From NCBI RefSeq assembly GCF_007665395.1, contig NZ_VDND01000002.1, positions 372,001 to 436,000 on the forward strand: 64,000 bases of DNA. Reading direction: 5' to 3'. Under the pieces are notes generated by a model, which saw only the letters and a program-made list of their open reading frames with translations, did no database searches and was not told where the DNA came from. This stretch comes from Pseudomonas oryzihabitans (GTDB taxonomy: Bacteria; Pseudomonadota; Gammaproteobacteria; Pseudomonadales; Pseudomonadaceae). A program made the position numbers and the translations under genes. Positions 28,093 through 36,531 of the stretch are shown piece after piece (within the stretch, counting starts at the first letter, position 1; every line of letters begins with the position of its first letter).

Positions 28093-29658
28093 TTACTTGG
28101 ACATCGCAGCGAAATCGAAGACCTGTTCGAGCATGGGGTTGAACACGTACCCCTTGACCGCGTCCCGCATCGGCACCGTGTAGGCCTTCTGGTAGAGGTA
28201 GGCGTAGGCGGCGTCGCCCACCACGAGCTTCTGCGCCTCCTGGTACAGCGCCTTGCGCTGGGCCACGTCGCTGACGCTGGCGGCGTCGCGCAGCAGCTGG
28301 TCCACCTTGGGATTGCTGTAGAAGGAACGGTTGCCGGCCAGGCCGGCGTTGGCGCTGTCGAACCAGAAGTTCATGAACATGTAGGGGTCGGCGAAGTCCG
28401 GGCTCCAGTTGCCAATGGCCACGTCGAAGTCACCACTACCCAGCCGCTCGCGGAAGGTGGCGTTGGCCAGCTTTTCCATCTTCAGGTTGACGCCGAGGGC
28501 GCTGAGGCCGGCCTGCAGGGTCAGGCCGATGGGCTCCCAGGCCGGATCCTTGTCCGAATAGAGGAACTGCAGCTCGCGGATCTTGGGCGCCTTGGCCAGG
28601 TCGGCCTGGGCGGCGTCCAGGTCCTGCTTGGGCAGCGGCAGGCTCGGGTCATGCCCCCACATGCCGTCCGGGATGGGTCCGTTCATGAGCTTGGCCTTGC
28701 CCATGGCGATGCCGTCGACGATGCCCTGGTAATCCAGGGAGTCGACCACCGCCTTGCGCGCCTGGACGTCGTTCATGGGGGCGCGCTTGTTGTTGAGGTA
28801 GAGGTAGGTCACCCGCAGCGACGGGTAGGCGGTGGTGACGAAGCCGGGCTTCTCCGCCAGGGCCTTGACCTGGTCTTCCGGCAGGTCCTCGATGATGTCC
28901 AGGTCGCCCTGTTCCAGCTGCAGGCGGCGCACCGAGGGCTCGGCGATGATGCGCACCACCACCTGCTTGAGCGTGGGGGCCTTGCCGGCGTAGTGCGGAT
29001 TGGGCTCCAGGGTCAGCGACTGGCCCTTCTGCCAGGCGGCCAGGCGATAGGCGCCGGAGCCGGCGGTATGGCCGGCCAGCCAGGCGTCCACGTCCTTGCC
29101 ATGGGTGCTGGCCACCTTGGGGTTGATCACGCTGGCGCCGTCGTGGGCCAGGGCGAAGAGGAAGGGCGCGAAGGGCTTCTGGAGGGTGAATTTCACCGTA
29201 TGGGGATCCACCACCGCTACCGTCATGTCGGCCGGGAAGATGCTGGACGGGCCCTGCTTGAGCTTCATCAGGCGCTCGACGGAAAACTTGACCGCCTCGG
29301 CGGTGACCTCGCTGCCGTCGTCGAACCTGTTGCCGGGCTTCAGGGTGAAGGTCCACACCAGATTGTCGGGGGAAACGGTCCAGCCGCTGGCCAGGTCGCC
29401 CTCGACGTCGGTACTGCCCTTGCCGTCTTCGACCTTGTAGCGCATCAGGCGCTGGTAGGCGGGGTAGGTCACCGTCCAGTCGTTGTTGTCGAAGGTCACG
29501 CCCGGGTCGACCGTCTGCAGATCGGCTGGCTTGCCGATGACCAGGGTGTCGGTCGCGGTGGCGGCGCTGGCCGGTTGCCAGGCGCCCAGGCCCAGCAGGG
29601 AAACCAGGGTGAGCAGGCGGGACGCCGATGAAGCGAAGGAGCGCGAAGACGAGAGCAT
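28093..29658 (-). CDS. ddpA: peptide ABC transporter substrate-binding protein
   Basis: A 521-residue family 5 solute-binding protein. A Sec signal (RLLTLVSLLGLGAWQPASA) ends near residue 32. The mature part begins with TLVIGKPADLQTVDPG, typical of DppA-like proteins. It delivers peptides to the DdpBC permease from the periplasm. The ATG at 29658 is chosen for the signal peptide, since the upstream extension is proline/arginine-rich shadow. A 101-base gap to ddpX contains a CCGGGT/ACCCGG hairpin (29730-29748), which could adjust relative expression. Confidence 0.87.
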   Translation of the reverse strand: MLSSSRSFASSASRLLTLVSLLGLGAWQPASAATATDTLVIGKPADLQTVDPGVTFDNNDWTVTYPAYQRLMRYKVEDGKGSTDVEGDLASGWTVSPDNLVWTFTLKPGNRFDDGSEVTAEAVKFSVERLMKLKQGPSSIFPADMTVAVVDPHTVKFTLQKPFAPFLFALAHDGASVINPKVASTHGKDVDAWLAGHTAGSGAYRLAAWQKGQSLTLEPNPHYAGKAPTLKQVVVRIIAEPSVRRLQLEQGDLDIIEDLPEDQVKALAEKPGFVTTAYPSLRVTYLYLNNKRAPMNDVQARKAVVDSLDYQGIVDGIAMGKAKLMNGPIPDGMWGHDPSLPLPKQDLDAAQADLAKAPKIRELQFLYSDKDPAWEPIGLTLQAGLSALGVNLKMEKLANATFRERLGSGDFDVAIGNWSPDFADPYMFMNFWFDSANAGLAGNRSFYSNPKVDQLLRDAASVSDVAQRKALYQEAQKLVVGDAAYAYLYQKAYTVPMRDAVKGYVFNPMLEQVFDFAAMSK

Positions 29659-29759
29659 GCCGGTACCTCGGATTGTTTGGATGTGGGTGTTTCGGCAGGG
29701 GGCAAAAGGTCGAGCCTGGGCGGGCGGCGCCGGGTTCGAGCGACCCGGTCGCACGCGGA

Positions 29760-30335
29760 TCAGTTCAGCAGGGCGGCGAGCTCCTCCTGGCTGAGGTGGT
29801 GATAGTCGATCAGCGCATAGCGCCGGGCATCGGGTAGCTCGAAGTGCCACCACTCGCTGGGGATGAAGGTGAAGCCGGCGCTCTGCATCACCCCCAGCAA
29901 CAGCAGCCGATTGCGCTGGGCCACGGCGGGCACGGCTGGGTTGAACAGGTGCGACAGCTCGCGCATGTCGTCGAAGCCCGTGCCCATGTCCAGCGCCACG
30001 CCCCGGTCATCCAGCAGGGTCACGTCCACCGCCACGCCACGGCTATGGTGCGAGCCCTGGGCCGGATCGCTCACGTACTGGGCATCGGGCAGTGCGCGCC
30101 AGAGCAGCGCCTGCGCATAGGGCGGGCGATAGGCGTCCAGCACCTGCAGGCGCAGCCCGGCCTGCCGGGCCAGCTCGCTGGCGCGCTGTAGCCGGCTCGC
30201 GGCATCGCGGTGCAGCAGGCAGTGGGCATCCTGGTAGAGCACCTGGCCGGTGAGATTGGCGGCGGTTGCATAGACCAGGTGGATGTCCACGTCGTAGCGG
30301 TGGGCGTCGATCTCGACGAGTTCTGGGTGGTTCAC
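29760..30335 (-). CDS. ddpX: D-alanyl-D-alanine dipeptidase
   Basis: A VanX/DdpX-family zinc dipeptidase of about 191 residues. The zinc motif SxHxxGxAxD appears as SHHSRGVAVD, and the catalytic Glu and third ligand in SEWWHFEL. LDAYRPPYAQALLW holds the conserved Arg. I prefer GTG 30335 because it has AAGGAAG upstream and gives the family length (E. coli DdpX is 193). A GTG at 30380 that overlaps the rpiR stop (GTGA) is an alternative, adding 15 residues. It releases D-Ala from cell-wall dipeptide. Absence of vanA/vanH-type genes argues against glycopeptide resistance. Confidence 0.88.
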   Translation of the reverse strand: MNHPELVEIDAHRYDVDIHLVYATAANLTGQVLYQDAHCLLHRDAASRLQRASELARQAGLRLQVLDAYRPPYAQALLWRALPDAQYVSDPAQGSHHSRGVAVDVTLLDDRGVALDMGTGFDDMRELSHLFNPAVPAVAQRNRLLLLGVMQSAGFTFIPSEWWHFELPDARRYALIDYHHLSQEELAALLN

Positions 30336-30376
30336 GGTACGGGGTGCTTCCTTGGGATGAAGAGGATGGCCTGGGC

Positions 30377-31228
30377 TCACTCGAATTGACCGAAGCGCTG
30401 CTGCAGGGCGCGGTTGCGCGCCAGGCGCTGCTCCAGCACGTCGCCCGAGCGGTCCGCCACCGCCGACACCAGCAGGTTCAGCAGGCAGGCCAAGGGCGCC
30501 AGGGAATCCCAGAACTGGTCGACCTCCAGGCGCAGTTGCAGCAATTCGGCCGGATAGTCCCTGGCCCAGGGGCAGTGGTAGTCGGTGATCAGCGCCATGG
30601 GCAGCCCGGCATCGCGGGCGGCCTCGCAGAGCTTGCGGGTCACGCTGGAATAGGCGCGGAAGTCCGCCACCACTAGGTAGGGCTGGGCGAAGCCGCTGTT
30701 GAAGATGTCGGCATAGGTGCCCGCCAGGCCATCGACGTAGAAGGCCTTGGGGCGGATGTATTCCAGCAGGCTGTGGAAGCTGCCGAGGACGCCACGGGTG
30801 GTCTGGATACCGGCGATGAACACCGCCTCGGCGTTCGTCAGCTGTTGCACCACCTGCTCGAACACCGGGCCGCGTGCCAGCTGGTAGACGTCCTCGATGG
30901 CCGCCAGCTCGGCGGCCAGGGAGCGATCTAGGGCGTCGCTGCGCCCGCTCTGCTGGCGAAAGGCGCTGAAGCGGTCGGTGATCCGCCAGGCCTCCAGGCC
31001 TTCGTCCCTCAGGCTCTGCTTGACGTCGTCGAGGTTGCGATAGCCCAGCGAGCGCAGCAGGCGGCCCACGGAAATGCCCGTGGTCTGGGTGCGTTGGGCA
31101 ATGCTGTCGGCGGTCTCGAAGGGCAGCTTTTCCGGATTGGCCAGCAGGTAGCCGGCGACTCTCTTGCCGGTGGGGGTGAGTTCGGCGAAGGCGTCTTCGA
31201 GGGCTTGGAAGAAAAGGGGTTTGCTCAA
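30377..31228 (-). CDS. MurR/RpiR family transcriptional regulator
   Basis: A 283-residue regulator. An N-terminal RpiR HTH (TADSIAQRTQTTGISVGRLLRSLGYRNLDDVK) lies at about residues 38-70, and a SIS-type domain follows from about 125 (VFIAGIQTTRGVLGSFHSLLEY). Regulators of this family often sense amino-sugar or sugar-phosphate compounds. It heads the ddp-like operon and probably regulates it. A perfect 8-bp inverted repeat lies just upstream at 31241-31291. Confidence 0.88.
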   Translation of the reverse strand: MSKPLFFQALEDAFAELTPTGKRVAGYLLANPEKLPFETADSIAQRTQTTGISVGRLLRSLGYRNLDDVKQSLRDEGLEAWRITDRFSAFRQQSGRSDALDRSLAAELAAIEDVYQLARGPVFEQVVQQLTNAEAVFIAGIQTTRGVLGSFHSLLEYIRPKAFYVDGLAGTYADIFNSGFAQPYLVVADFRAYSSVTRKLCEAARDAGLPMALITDYHCPWARDYPAELLQLRLEVDQFWDSLAPLACLLNLLVSAVADRSGDVLEQRLARNRALQQRFGQFE

Positions 31229-31240
31229 CGGACCGACCTG

Positions 31241-31291
31241 CGATGTTATCGAGCTGTCATCAAGGGCTCGCTTGTTCGAAAACTAACATCG
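31241..31291 (-). promoter_or_regulatory. candidate operator of the RpiR regulator
   Basis: CGATGTTA (31241-31248) and TAACATCG (31284-31291) are a perfect 8-bp inverted repeat 35 bases apart, immediately upstream of the rpiR-ddp operon start at 31228. Widely spaced half-sites fit binding by a dimer of dimers. Assignment to this regulator is inference. Confidence 0.45.
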
Positions 31292-31399
31292 GTTTTCCAG
31301 GCGTCGCAAGCGATGGCCCGCCGAGGGCCCTCGAGGTGTCGCAAAGGCGTGGCGGAGGTCGTTACGAGACAAGTCGGTAGAGGTTGGCCGGCTCGGAAG

Positions 31400-31423
31400 G
31401 CGGCGTCTCCGCAGAGACGCCGC
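31400..31423 (-). terminator. terminator hairpin after the SRPBCC gene
   Basis: GCGGCGTCTC (31400-31409) pairs perfectly with GAGACGCCGC (31414-31423) across a CGCA loop. It lies 13 bases beyond the stop of the minus-strand SRPBCC gene. A long U-run is lacking. Confidence 0.6.
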
Positions 31424-31436
31424 AGCGAGGTGGGGA

Positions 31437-32192
31437 TCAGCCCAGCGGTGATTCCATATGGGAGGCACGCTCGACCGCGCTGTAGCGGTCGCCCACCGCA
31501 TGGGCGCGTTCCAGCAGCACCTTGAGTTCGGCCAGGTCCTGGGCGATGCGGGTGCCTGGGTCGCGGCGCAGCAGGCGGGCGAACAGATGGCCGAGGCGGC
31601 CGGCCGGGGGTTCGTAGGCCATTACCGCGGTGACCTCGGTGCCACCGGGTACATCGGCGAAGCTGACCCAGCCCAGGTTGTTCAGGCCGGCATAACCACA
31701 GGAGCGCCAGCCGATCAGCCGGCCCGGCACGTCGTCGGTGACTTCGGCGTCCCACTCGAAGCGCCCCATGGGTGCCTTGACCACCCAATGGGAATAGCGG
31801 TCGTTGAGCACGTCCACCCGTTCGATATGGCGCATGAAGATCGGCAGGTTGGAGAAGTCGCGCCAGAAGCGATAGAGCTCATCGCGGGGGCGGGCGATGA
31901 CGATCCGGCGGGTCTGGGACGCCGCCGAATGCCAGGCCAGCGAGCGACGGACGTCGCGTTCGAAACGCACCTTGGTCAGGGTGCGCTTGATCGAGCACTG
32001 GCCGCGCAGGCCGCGCTTCAGCAACCAGGCACCGGTGGCGCCGGTCAGCAGGCCGAGCAGACCGCCACGCGCCAGGCCGCGGCTGATCAGCAGGCCACCG
32101 CCGGCCACCGAGGCCAGGCGTTCCACGCCCGTGACGGCGGCAGCGTCGCGCGGCGGAGGGGCGAGAGGGGGAGTGGGGGCATCTAGGTGCAT
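31437..32192 (-). CDS. SRPBCC (polyketide cyclase/dehydrase-like) protein with N-terminal membrane segment
   Basis: A 251-residue protein. A proline-rich start is followed by a glycine-rich hydrophobic DUF2892-like segment (residues about 20-66, GGGLLISRGLARGGLLGLL). A START-fold SRPBCC domain comes after it (RIVIARPRDELYRFWRDFSNLPIFMRHIERVDV from about 95). Such proteins bind lipids or hydrophobic ligands, and no reaction can be assigned. The ATG at 32192 gives the family-like start. It lies downstream of the oligopeptidase gene on the same strand, 59 bases away. Confidence 0.8.
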   Translation of the reverse strand: MHLDAPTPPLAPPPRDAAAVTGVERLASVAGGGLLISRGLARGGLLGLLTGATGAWLLKRGLRGQCSIKRTLTKVRFERDVRRSLAWHSAASQTRRIVIARPRDELYRFWRDFSNLPIFMRHIERVDVLNDRYSHWVVKAPMGRFEWDAEVTDDVPGRLIGWRSCGYAGLNNLGWVSFADVPGGTEVTAVMAYEPPAGRLGHLFARLLRRDPGTRIAQDLAELKVLLERAHAVGDRYSAVERASHMESPLG

Positions 32193-32251
32193 GACAGATT
32201 CTCCTATGGCTGTGGAGAAGACCTGCCCAGAGCCCCCGCCGTTCCCTGTCG

Positions 32252-34273
32252 CTAGGCGGCCAGGCCGAGCACCCGGAAGACGAAGGCGTATTCCAGGGCG
32301 ACGTCGCGCAGCGCCTGGTAGCGGCCGCTCATGCCGCCATGGCCCGCGCCGAATTCGGTCTTGAGCAGCAGCAGGGGCTCCTCGGCGGTCCGCCGCTCGC
32401 GCAGCCGCGCCACCCACTTGGCGGCCTCCCAATACTGCACCCGGGTGTCGTGGTAACCCGCCACCGCCAGGATGGCCGGATAGGCCTGGGCCTTCACGTT
32501 TTCATAGGGCGCGTAGCTGGCGATGCGCTCGCGCACCTCGGGCTCGTTCGGATCGCCCCATTCGTCGTATTCGGTGACGGTCAGCGGCAGGTCCGGCTTG
32601 AGCATGGTGTTGAGCACATCGACGAAGGGCACCTCGGCGATGGCCGCGGCATAAAGGTCGGGCCGCTGGTTGAGCACCGCGCCGATCAGCAGACCGCCGG
32701 CGCTGCCTCCGCTGATGACCACCTGTTGCGGCGTCGTCAGGCCCTGGTCCAGCAGATGCTCGGTACAGGCGATGAAATCGTCGAAGGTGTTCTGCTTGTG
32801 TTCCAGCTTGCCGCTGCGATACCAGGCCTCGCCCAGCTCGCCGCCACCGCGTACATGGGCGATGGCGAAGCGCACGCCGCGATCCAGCAGGCTCAGGCGC
32901 GCATGGGAGAACCAGGGGTCGAGGCTGTGGCCATAGGCGCCGTAGCCATAGAGGTAGAGCGGGGCACTCGGCGGCAGATCGCGCCGCCCGACCAGACTGA
33001 TGGGGATGCGCGTGCCATCGGCGGCGGTCGCCCACAGGCGGCGGCTTTCATAGGCATCGGCATCGAAGGGGCCTTCCACCGGGACCTGCTTGAGCACCCG
33101 CTGGCTGCCGCTGGCCAGGTCCAGCTCGCGGATCTCCGCCGGACGGTTGAGCGCCTCGTAGCGCAGCCGCATGACCGGGCTGTGGAATTCCAGCACGTCC
33201 ATGGCGTCGAGGCTGTAGACCTCGTCCGGCAGATCGACGCGGTAGGGCGCCTGGCCGTAGGGCCGTACTTCCAGGATCGGCAGGCCGGCCGAGCGCAGGC
33301 TCAGGACCAGCGCCTGGGCGCCGAGGCTGGCATCCTCCAGCATCACCTCGGGATCGTGGGGCACCAGCAGTTGCCAGTGGGCGCGGGTGGGACTGTCTTC
33401 GGCGGCCTGGTACAGGGCGAAGTTGATGCCGTCCTGGTTGCTGCGGATGTACCAGCCATCGACGCCATGGTCGGGGAAGTACTCGTGGCCTTCCGCGCGA
33501 GGCGCCAGGCAGACGAAGGCCTCGTCCGGGCGCTCCGCATCCAGCACCCAGGCTTCGCTGGTGGTCTTGCTGTGGGAGAGCAACAGCAGCTGGCGCTCGG
33601 AGCTCGAGCGATAGCAGCCGAGGAAGAAGCGCCCGTCGGTCTCGTGGAAGACCAGCTGCGGCTCGGCCTCGCCCAGGTGGTAGCGATAGAGCTTGTGCGG
33701 CCGATGGGACTCGTCGCGCTCGCCGAAGAACAGGGTGCGGCTGTCGTTGGCCCAGGTCAGGCTGCCGTCGCATTCGTCGAAGGGCAGCTCGGTCACCTCG
33801 CCGCTGGCCAGGTCCTTCACATAGAGCCGGTAGGTTTCGTCGCCGACCTGGTCGAGGCTGTAGGCCAGCTTGGTCTGGTCCGGGCTGATGGTGAAGCGAC
33901 CGACGGACAGGAAACCGCCATCGGCGATGGCGTTGCCGTCGAACAGCAATTCCTCGGTCGCGGGATCCGGCGTCAGGTCGCCATCGGCCGGCCGACGGCA
34001 ACGATAGTTGCGGCCATATTCGTCACCGGCCTGGGTGCGCTGGTAGTAGAGGTAGTCGCCGCGCGGCACCGGCAAGGACAGGTCCGTCTCGCGGATGCGC
34101 GCGCGGATCTCCTCGAACAGCTGCTCGCGCAGCGCGGCCTGGGGGGCGAGCTGGGCTTCGAGATGGGCGTTCTCGGCCTCCAGGTGCGCCAGCACCTCGG
34201 GGGCGTCACGGTCTTCCAGCCAGACGTAGGGATCGTCGCCAGGGGCGCGGCGGGCAATGGGGGCTTGGGTCAT
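32252..34273 (-). CDS. ptrB: S9 family oligopeptidase (protease II-like)
   Basis: A 673-residue prolyl oligopeptidase-family serine peptidase. An N-terminal beta-propeller region (DPYVWLEDRDAPEVLAHLEAEN at residues 15-36 is the usual entry motif) is followed by a C-terminal alpha/beta hydrolase. The nucleophile Ser is in GGSAGGLLIGA near 525. The catalytic Asp lies near DTRVQYWE and the His in GAGHGGMSGR. Oligopeptidase B cleaves short peptides after basic residues in the cytoplasm. The ATG at 34273 fits family length. ptrB is given by overall resemblance. Confidence 0.85.
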   Translation of the reverse strand: MTQAPIARRAPGDDPYVWLEDRDAPEVLAHLEAENAHLEAQLAPQAALREQLFEEIRARIRETDLSLPVPRGDYLYYQRTQAGDEYGRNYRCRRPADGDLTPDPATEELLFDGNAIADGGFLSVGRFTISPDQTKLAYSLDQVGDETYRLYVKDLASGEVTELPFDECDGSLTWANDSRTLFFGERDESHRPHKLYRYHLGEAEPQLVFHETDGRFFLGCYRSSSERQLLLLSHSKTTSEAWVLDAERPDEAFVCLAPRAEGHEYFPDHGVDGWYIRSNQDGINFALYQAAEDSPTRAHWQLLVPHDPEVMLEDASLGAQALVLSLRSAGLPILEVRPYGQAPYRVDLPDEVYSLDAMDVLEFHSPVMRLRYEALNRPAEIRELDLASGSQRVLKQVPVEGPFDADAYESRRLWATAADGTRIPISLVGRRDLPPSAPLYLYGYGAYGHSLDPWFSHARLSLLDRGVRFAIAHVRGGGELGEAWYRSGKLEHKQNTFDDFIACTEHLLDQGLTTPQQVVISGGSAGGLLIGAVLNQRPDLYAAAIAEVPFVDVLNTMLKPDLPLTVTEYDEWGDPNEPEVRERIASYAPYENVKAQAYPAILAVAGYHDTRVQYWEAAKWVARLRERRTAEEPLLLLKTEFGAGHGGMSGRYQALRDVALEYAFVFRVLGLAA

Positions 34274-34362
34274 GCGGGCTCCTTGGGCGCCGCGCAAGAT
34301 CACGCGGGCGGGGCAAAACCGCTATCATAGGCTTCCCCTTCCCGCTATCGCCATGGATCGCA

Positions 34363-34815
34363 ATGACCGAGCAAGAGTACCTGATCGCCTGGGCCGTCTA
34401 CGCCATCGCCGCGCTGCTGTTGTTGGTGGTGTCTTTCAAGGCCACCGGCTGGCTCTGGCGCTGGTTGCGCGAACCCATCCGCCTGGTGGTGGCGGTGCTG
34501 CTGGTGACGCCCGCCCTGGTGGATGCCGAGCACGGCCTCTATGCCCCGGCGATCGCCGTGACGGTGCTGGACCTGGTGTTCAAGGTCGGTAACAGCGCCT
34601 GGTCGGCGGTGGCCAACCTGGCCGCGGCCGGCAGCATCGGCGTGGTGCTCTATCTCGTCTTCGTCCTGATCCGCTGGCTGTACCGCCGTTCCCATCCGCT
34701 GCCCGCGCCGGTCGCCACCGCCGCCCCCACGGATCAGCCGCAGCCGGACGCCATGGCGCCCGTCGAGCGTCGCGAGCCCCGCGGCCGCAGCGAGCGCGTC
34801 GAGCCGCGCCTCTAA
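34363..34815 (+). CDS. conserved small membrane protein
   Basis: A 150-residue protein of unknown function. Four hydrophobic segments can be seen (about residues 8-26, 40-57, 65-75 and 85-107), then a proline- and arginine-rich cytoplasmic tail. No enzymatic motif is present. It is divergent from the oligopeptidase gene (89 bases between starts) and precedes the amidotransferase gene by 97 bases. Reading frame, codon use and position make a real gene likely. Confidence 0.7.
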   Translation: MTEQEYLIAWAVYAIAALLLLVVSFKATGWLWRWLREPIRLVVAVLLVTPALVDAEHGLYAPAIAVTVLDLVFKVGNSAWSAVANLAAAGSIGVVLYLVFVLIRWLYRRSHPLPAPVATAAPTDQPQPDAMAPVERREPRGRSERVEPRL

Positions 34816-34912
34816 ACCAGGCTTGCGCGTGAGACGTCGTACCTGCAGCATGATCGGCATGGGCAGCGGCTGCAGCCGCGGTTGAACGAGCAGCCATCCC
34901 GGAGGAACGGAC

Positions 34913-35686
34913 ATGTGTGAATTGCTGGGCATGAGTGCCAACGTGCCCACGGATCTGGTCTTTAGTCTCCAGGGCCTGATGCAGCGCGGCGGCCGTACCG
35001 GTCCGCACCGGGACGGCTGGGGCGTGGCCTTCTACGAGGGCAGGGGCCTGCACCTGTTCAAGGATGCCTTGCCGGGTTCCGACTCGGAGGTGGCCAAGCT
35101 GGTCCAGGGCTACCCGATCAAGAGCCACACGGTGATCGGCCATATCCGCCATGCCAACGTCGGCGCCGTCAACTTGGCCAACACTCATCCCTTCGTGCGC
35201 GAACTGGGCGGGCGCTACTGGAGCTTCGCCCACAATGGCCAGCTGCGGGATTTCCGGCCCGAACCGCGCTTCTACCGCCCGGTCGGCGACACCGACAGCG
35301 AGACGGCCTTCTGCAGCCTGCTGGACCAGGTCCGCGAGCGCTTCCCCGAGCCGGTGCCGGTGGAGATGCTGCTGCCGCAACTGGTGAACGCCTGCGACGG
35401 CTTTCGCAAGCAAGGCGTCTTCAATTGCCTGCTCAGCGATGGCGACTGGCTGTTCAGCTTCTGCACCACCAAGCTGGCCCATATCACCCGCCGCGCGCCC
35501 TTCGGTCCGGCTCATTTGCGCGATGCGGAAATCCACATCGACTTCAAGGCCGAGACCACGCCGGATGATGTCGTCACCATCATCGCCACCGAACCCCTGA
35601 CCTCCGACGAGGTCTGGACCCTGCACCAGCCAGGGGAATGGCACCTCTGGTGGAATGGCGAGATCGTCACCCAAGGCCGTGTCTAG
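34913..35686 (+). CDS. class II glutamine amidotransferase (YafJ-like)
   Basis: A 257-residue Ntn-type glutaminase domain protein. It begins MCELLGMSANVP, so Cys2 becomes the N-terminal nucleophile after Met removal. RTGPHRDGWGVAFYEG near 28, GHIRHANVGAVNLANTHPF near 72 and FAHNGQL near 103 are the standard blocks. There is no fused synthetase domain. The ammonia acceptor is unknown. CGGAGG precedes the ATG by about 7 bases. Confidence 0.88.
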   Translation: MCELLGMSANVPTDLVFSLQGLMQRGGRTGPHRDGWGVAFYEGRGLHLFKDALPGSDSEVAKLVQGYPIKSHTVIGHIRHANVGAVNLANTHPFVRELGGRYWSFAHNGQLRDFRPEPRFYRPVGDTDSETAFCSLLDQVRERFPEPVPVEMLLPQLVNACDGFRKQGVFNCLLSDGDWLFSFCTTKLAHITRRAPFGPAHLRDAEIHIDFKAETTPDDVVTIIATEPLTSDEVWTLHQPGEWHLWWNGEIVTQGRV

Positions 35687-35704
35687 ACAGGAACCCACCC
35701 CGCG

Positions 35705-36217
35705 ATGCTGCGTAGCTATATCCGTCTGCTGTTGTTCACCCTGGCCTTGCTGGTAGGGGTGCAGATTCCCGGCTTCATGCTCGACTACGAGCAGCGCGTG
35801 GACGCCCACCGTAGCGAATCCGAGCAGGCGCTGAGCGGTTTCCGCCGTACTGCGCAGCAATATTTCGAAGGCAGTCTCGACAACCTGCTGGCCCACTACC
35901 AGGCCAGCGAAGACCCGGTGTTTCGCAGCGATGCCGATAGCCTCGGCGTGCTGATCAGGCGCAATGCGCTGTTCAACGAAGAGTGGCAGGCGCTGCAGGG
36001 CCCCTGGTACGAGCGAGCCTGGCACATCCTGGTCCGCCCCAACCCCGAGCTGCGTGACGAAACCCTGCTGCAGTACCGCTACCAGGTAGTGCTCACCCCC
36101 GCCGCCATCGCCTGGGGCGTGGGGCTGGGCCTGGCCCTGGCCGTCACCGTGGAAACCCTGGCGCTTTGGCTTTCCATCCTGCTTTATCCGCGGCGGCCGG
36201 CGCGGCGTCTTTCCTAG
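35705..36217 (+). CDS. DUF2937 family membrane protein
   Basis: A 170-residue protein with an N-terminal TM (residues about 6-24), a periplasmic stretch (DYEQRVDAHRSESEQALSGFRRTAQQYFEG) and a C-terminal TM (about 137-160). This is the layout of DUF2937 proteins. The function is unknown. It starts 18 bases after the amidotransferase stop, probably in the same transcript. A TTTTCAG/CTGAAAA hairpin at 36238-36259 may end that transcript. Confidence 0.78.
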   Translation: MLRSYIRLLLFTLALLVGVQIPGFMLDYEQRVDAHRSESEQALSGFRRTAQQYFEGSLDNLLAHYQASEDPVFRSDADSLGVLIRRNALFNEEWQALQGPWYERAWHILVRPNPELRDETLLQYRYQVVLTPAAIAWGVGLGLALAVTVETLALWLSILLYPRRPARRLS

Positions 36218-36265
36218 GTCTTCAAAAAAATTTCACGTTTTCAGGCGTTTAGCTGAAAAAAGGGC

Positions 36266-36293
36266 TTGACGCTCACCGCTCGCGCTGTAGAAT
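36266..36293 (+). promoter_or_regulatory. tRNA-Val promoter
   Basis: TTGACG (36266-36271) and TAGAAT (36288-36293), spaced 16 bp, form a near-consensus sigma-70 promoter. It ends 13 bases before the mature 5' end of tRNA-Val at 36307. Confidence 0.8.
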
Positions 36294-36306
36294 GCGCACC
36301 CACAGC

Positions 36307-36383
36307 AGGCACGTAGCTCAGTTGGTTAGAGCACCACCTTGACATGGTGGGGGTCGTTGGTTCGAATCCAATCGTGCCTACCA
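36307..36383 (+). tRNA. tRNA-Val(GAC)
   Basis: A 77-base cloverleaf with acceptor AGGCACG/CGTGCCT, D stem GCTC/GAGC, anticodon stem CCACC/GGTGG with loop TTGACAT (anticodon GAC, valine), T arm GTTGG-TTCGAAT-CCAAT and encoded CCA. All stems pair, with one G-U. It has its own promoter upstream and a strong terminator downstream. Confidence 0.97.
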
Positions 36384-36408
36384 AACAAAACCCGCACTGC
36401 TGGCGGGT

Positions 36409-36450
36409 AACGAAAAAGGGCGATCCGAGAGGGTCGCCCTTTTTCGTTTT
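36409..36450. terminator. strong rho-independent terminator after tRNA-Val
   Basis: AACGAAAAAGGGCGATCC (36409-36426) pairs with GGGTCGCCCTTTTTCGTT (36431-36448) over a GAGA loop, with one G-U. The A-rich and T-rich flanks make it usable in both directions, also for the minus-strand YfdX gene ending at 36532. Confidence 0.92.
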
Positions 36451-36531
36451 GCCGTGCTGCAGGGCTTGGTCGATGAGCCCTGATTCCTTGCCAGGGGAGC
36501 CCTGTGACCACCCCTGGCCGTTATCGAGCGA

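Noticed and set aside
26902..29631. 909-codon plus-strand open frame across the ddp permease and binding-protein genes
   Set aside because: It is antisense to three well-supported genes, has low-complexity His/Gln/Gly/Asp-rich composition and no recognisable domain. This is a GC-skew shadow frame.
29760..30335. Vancomycin-resistance VanX
   Set aside because: The zinc motif is shared with VanX, but no ligase or lactate dehydrogenase of the van type is present. The neighbours match the ddp peptide-recycling operon.
32339..34330. 663-codon plus-strand open frame opposite the oligopeptidase gene
   Set aside because: It is shadow of the S9 peptidase. The opposite strand has all catalytic motifs.
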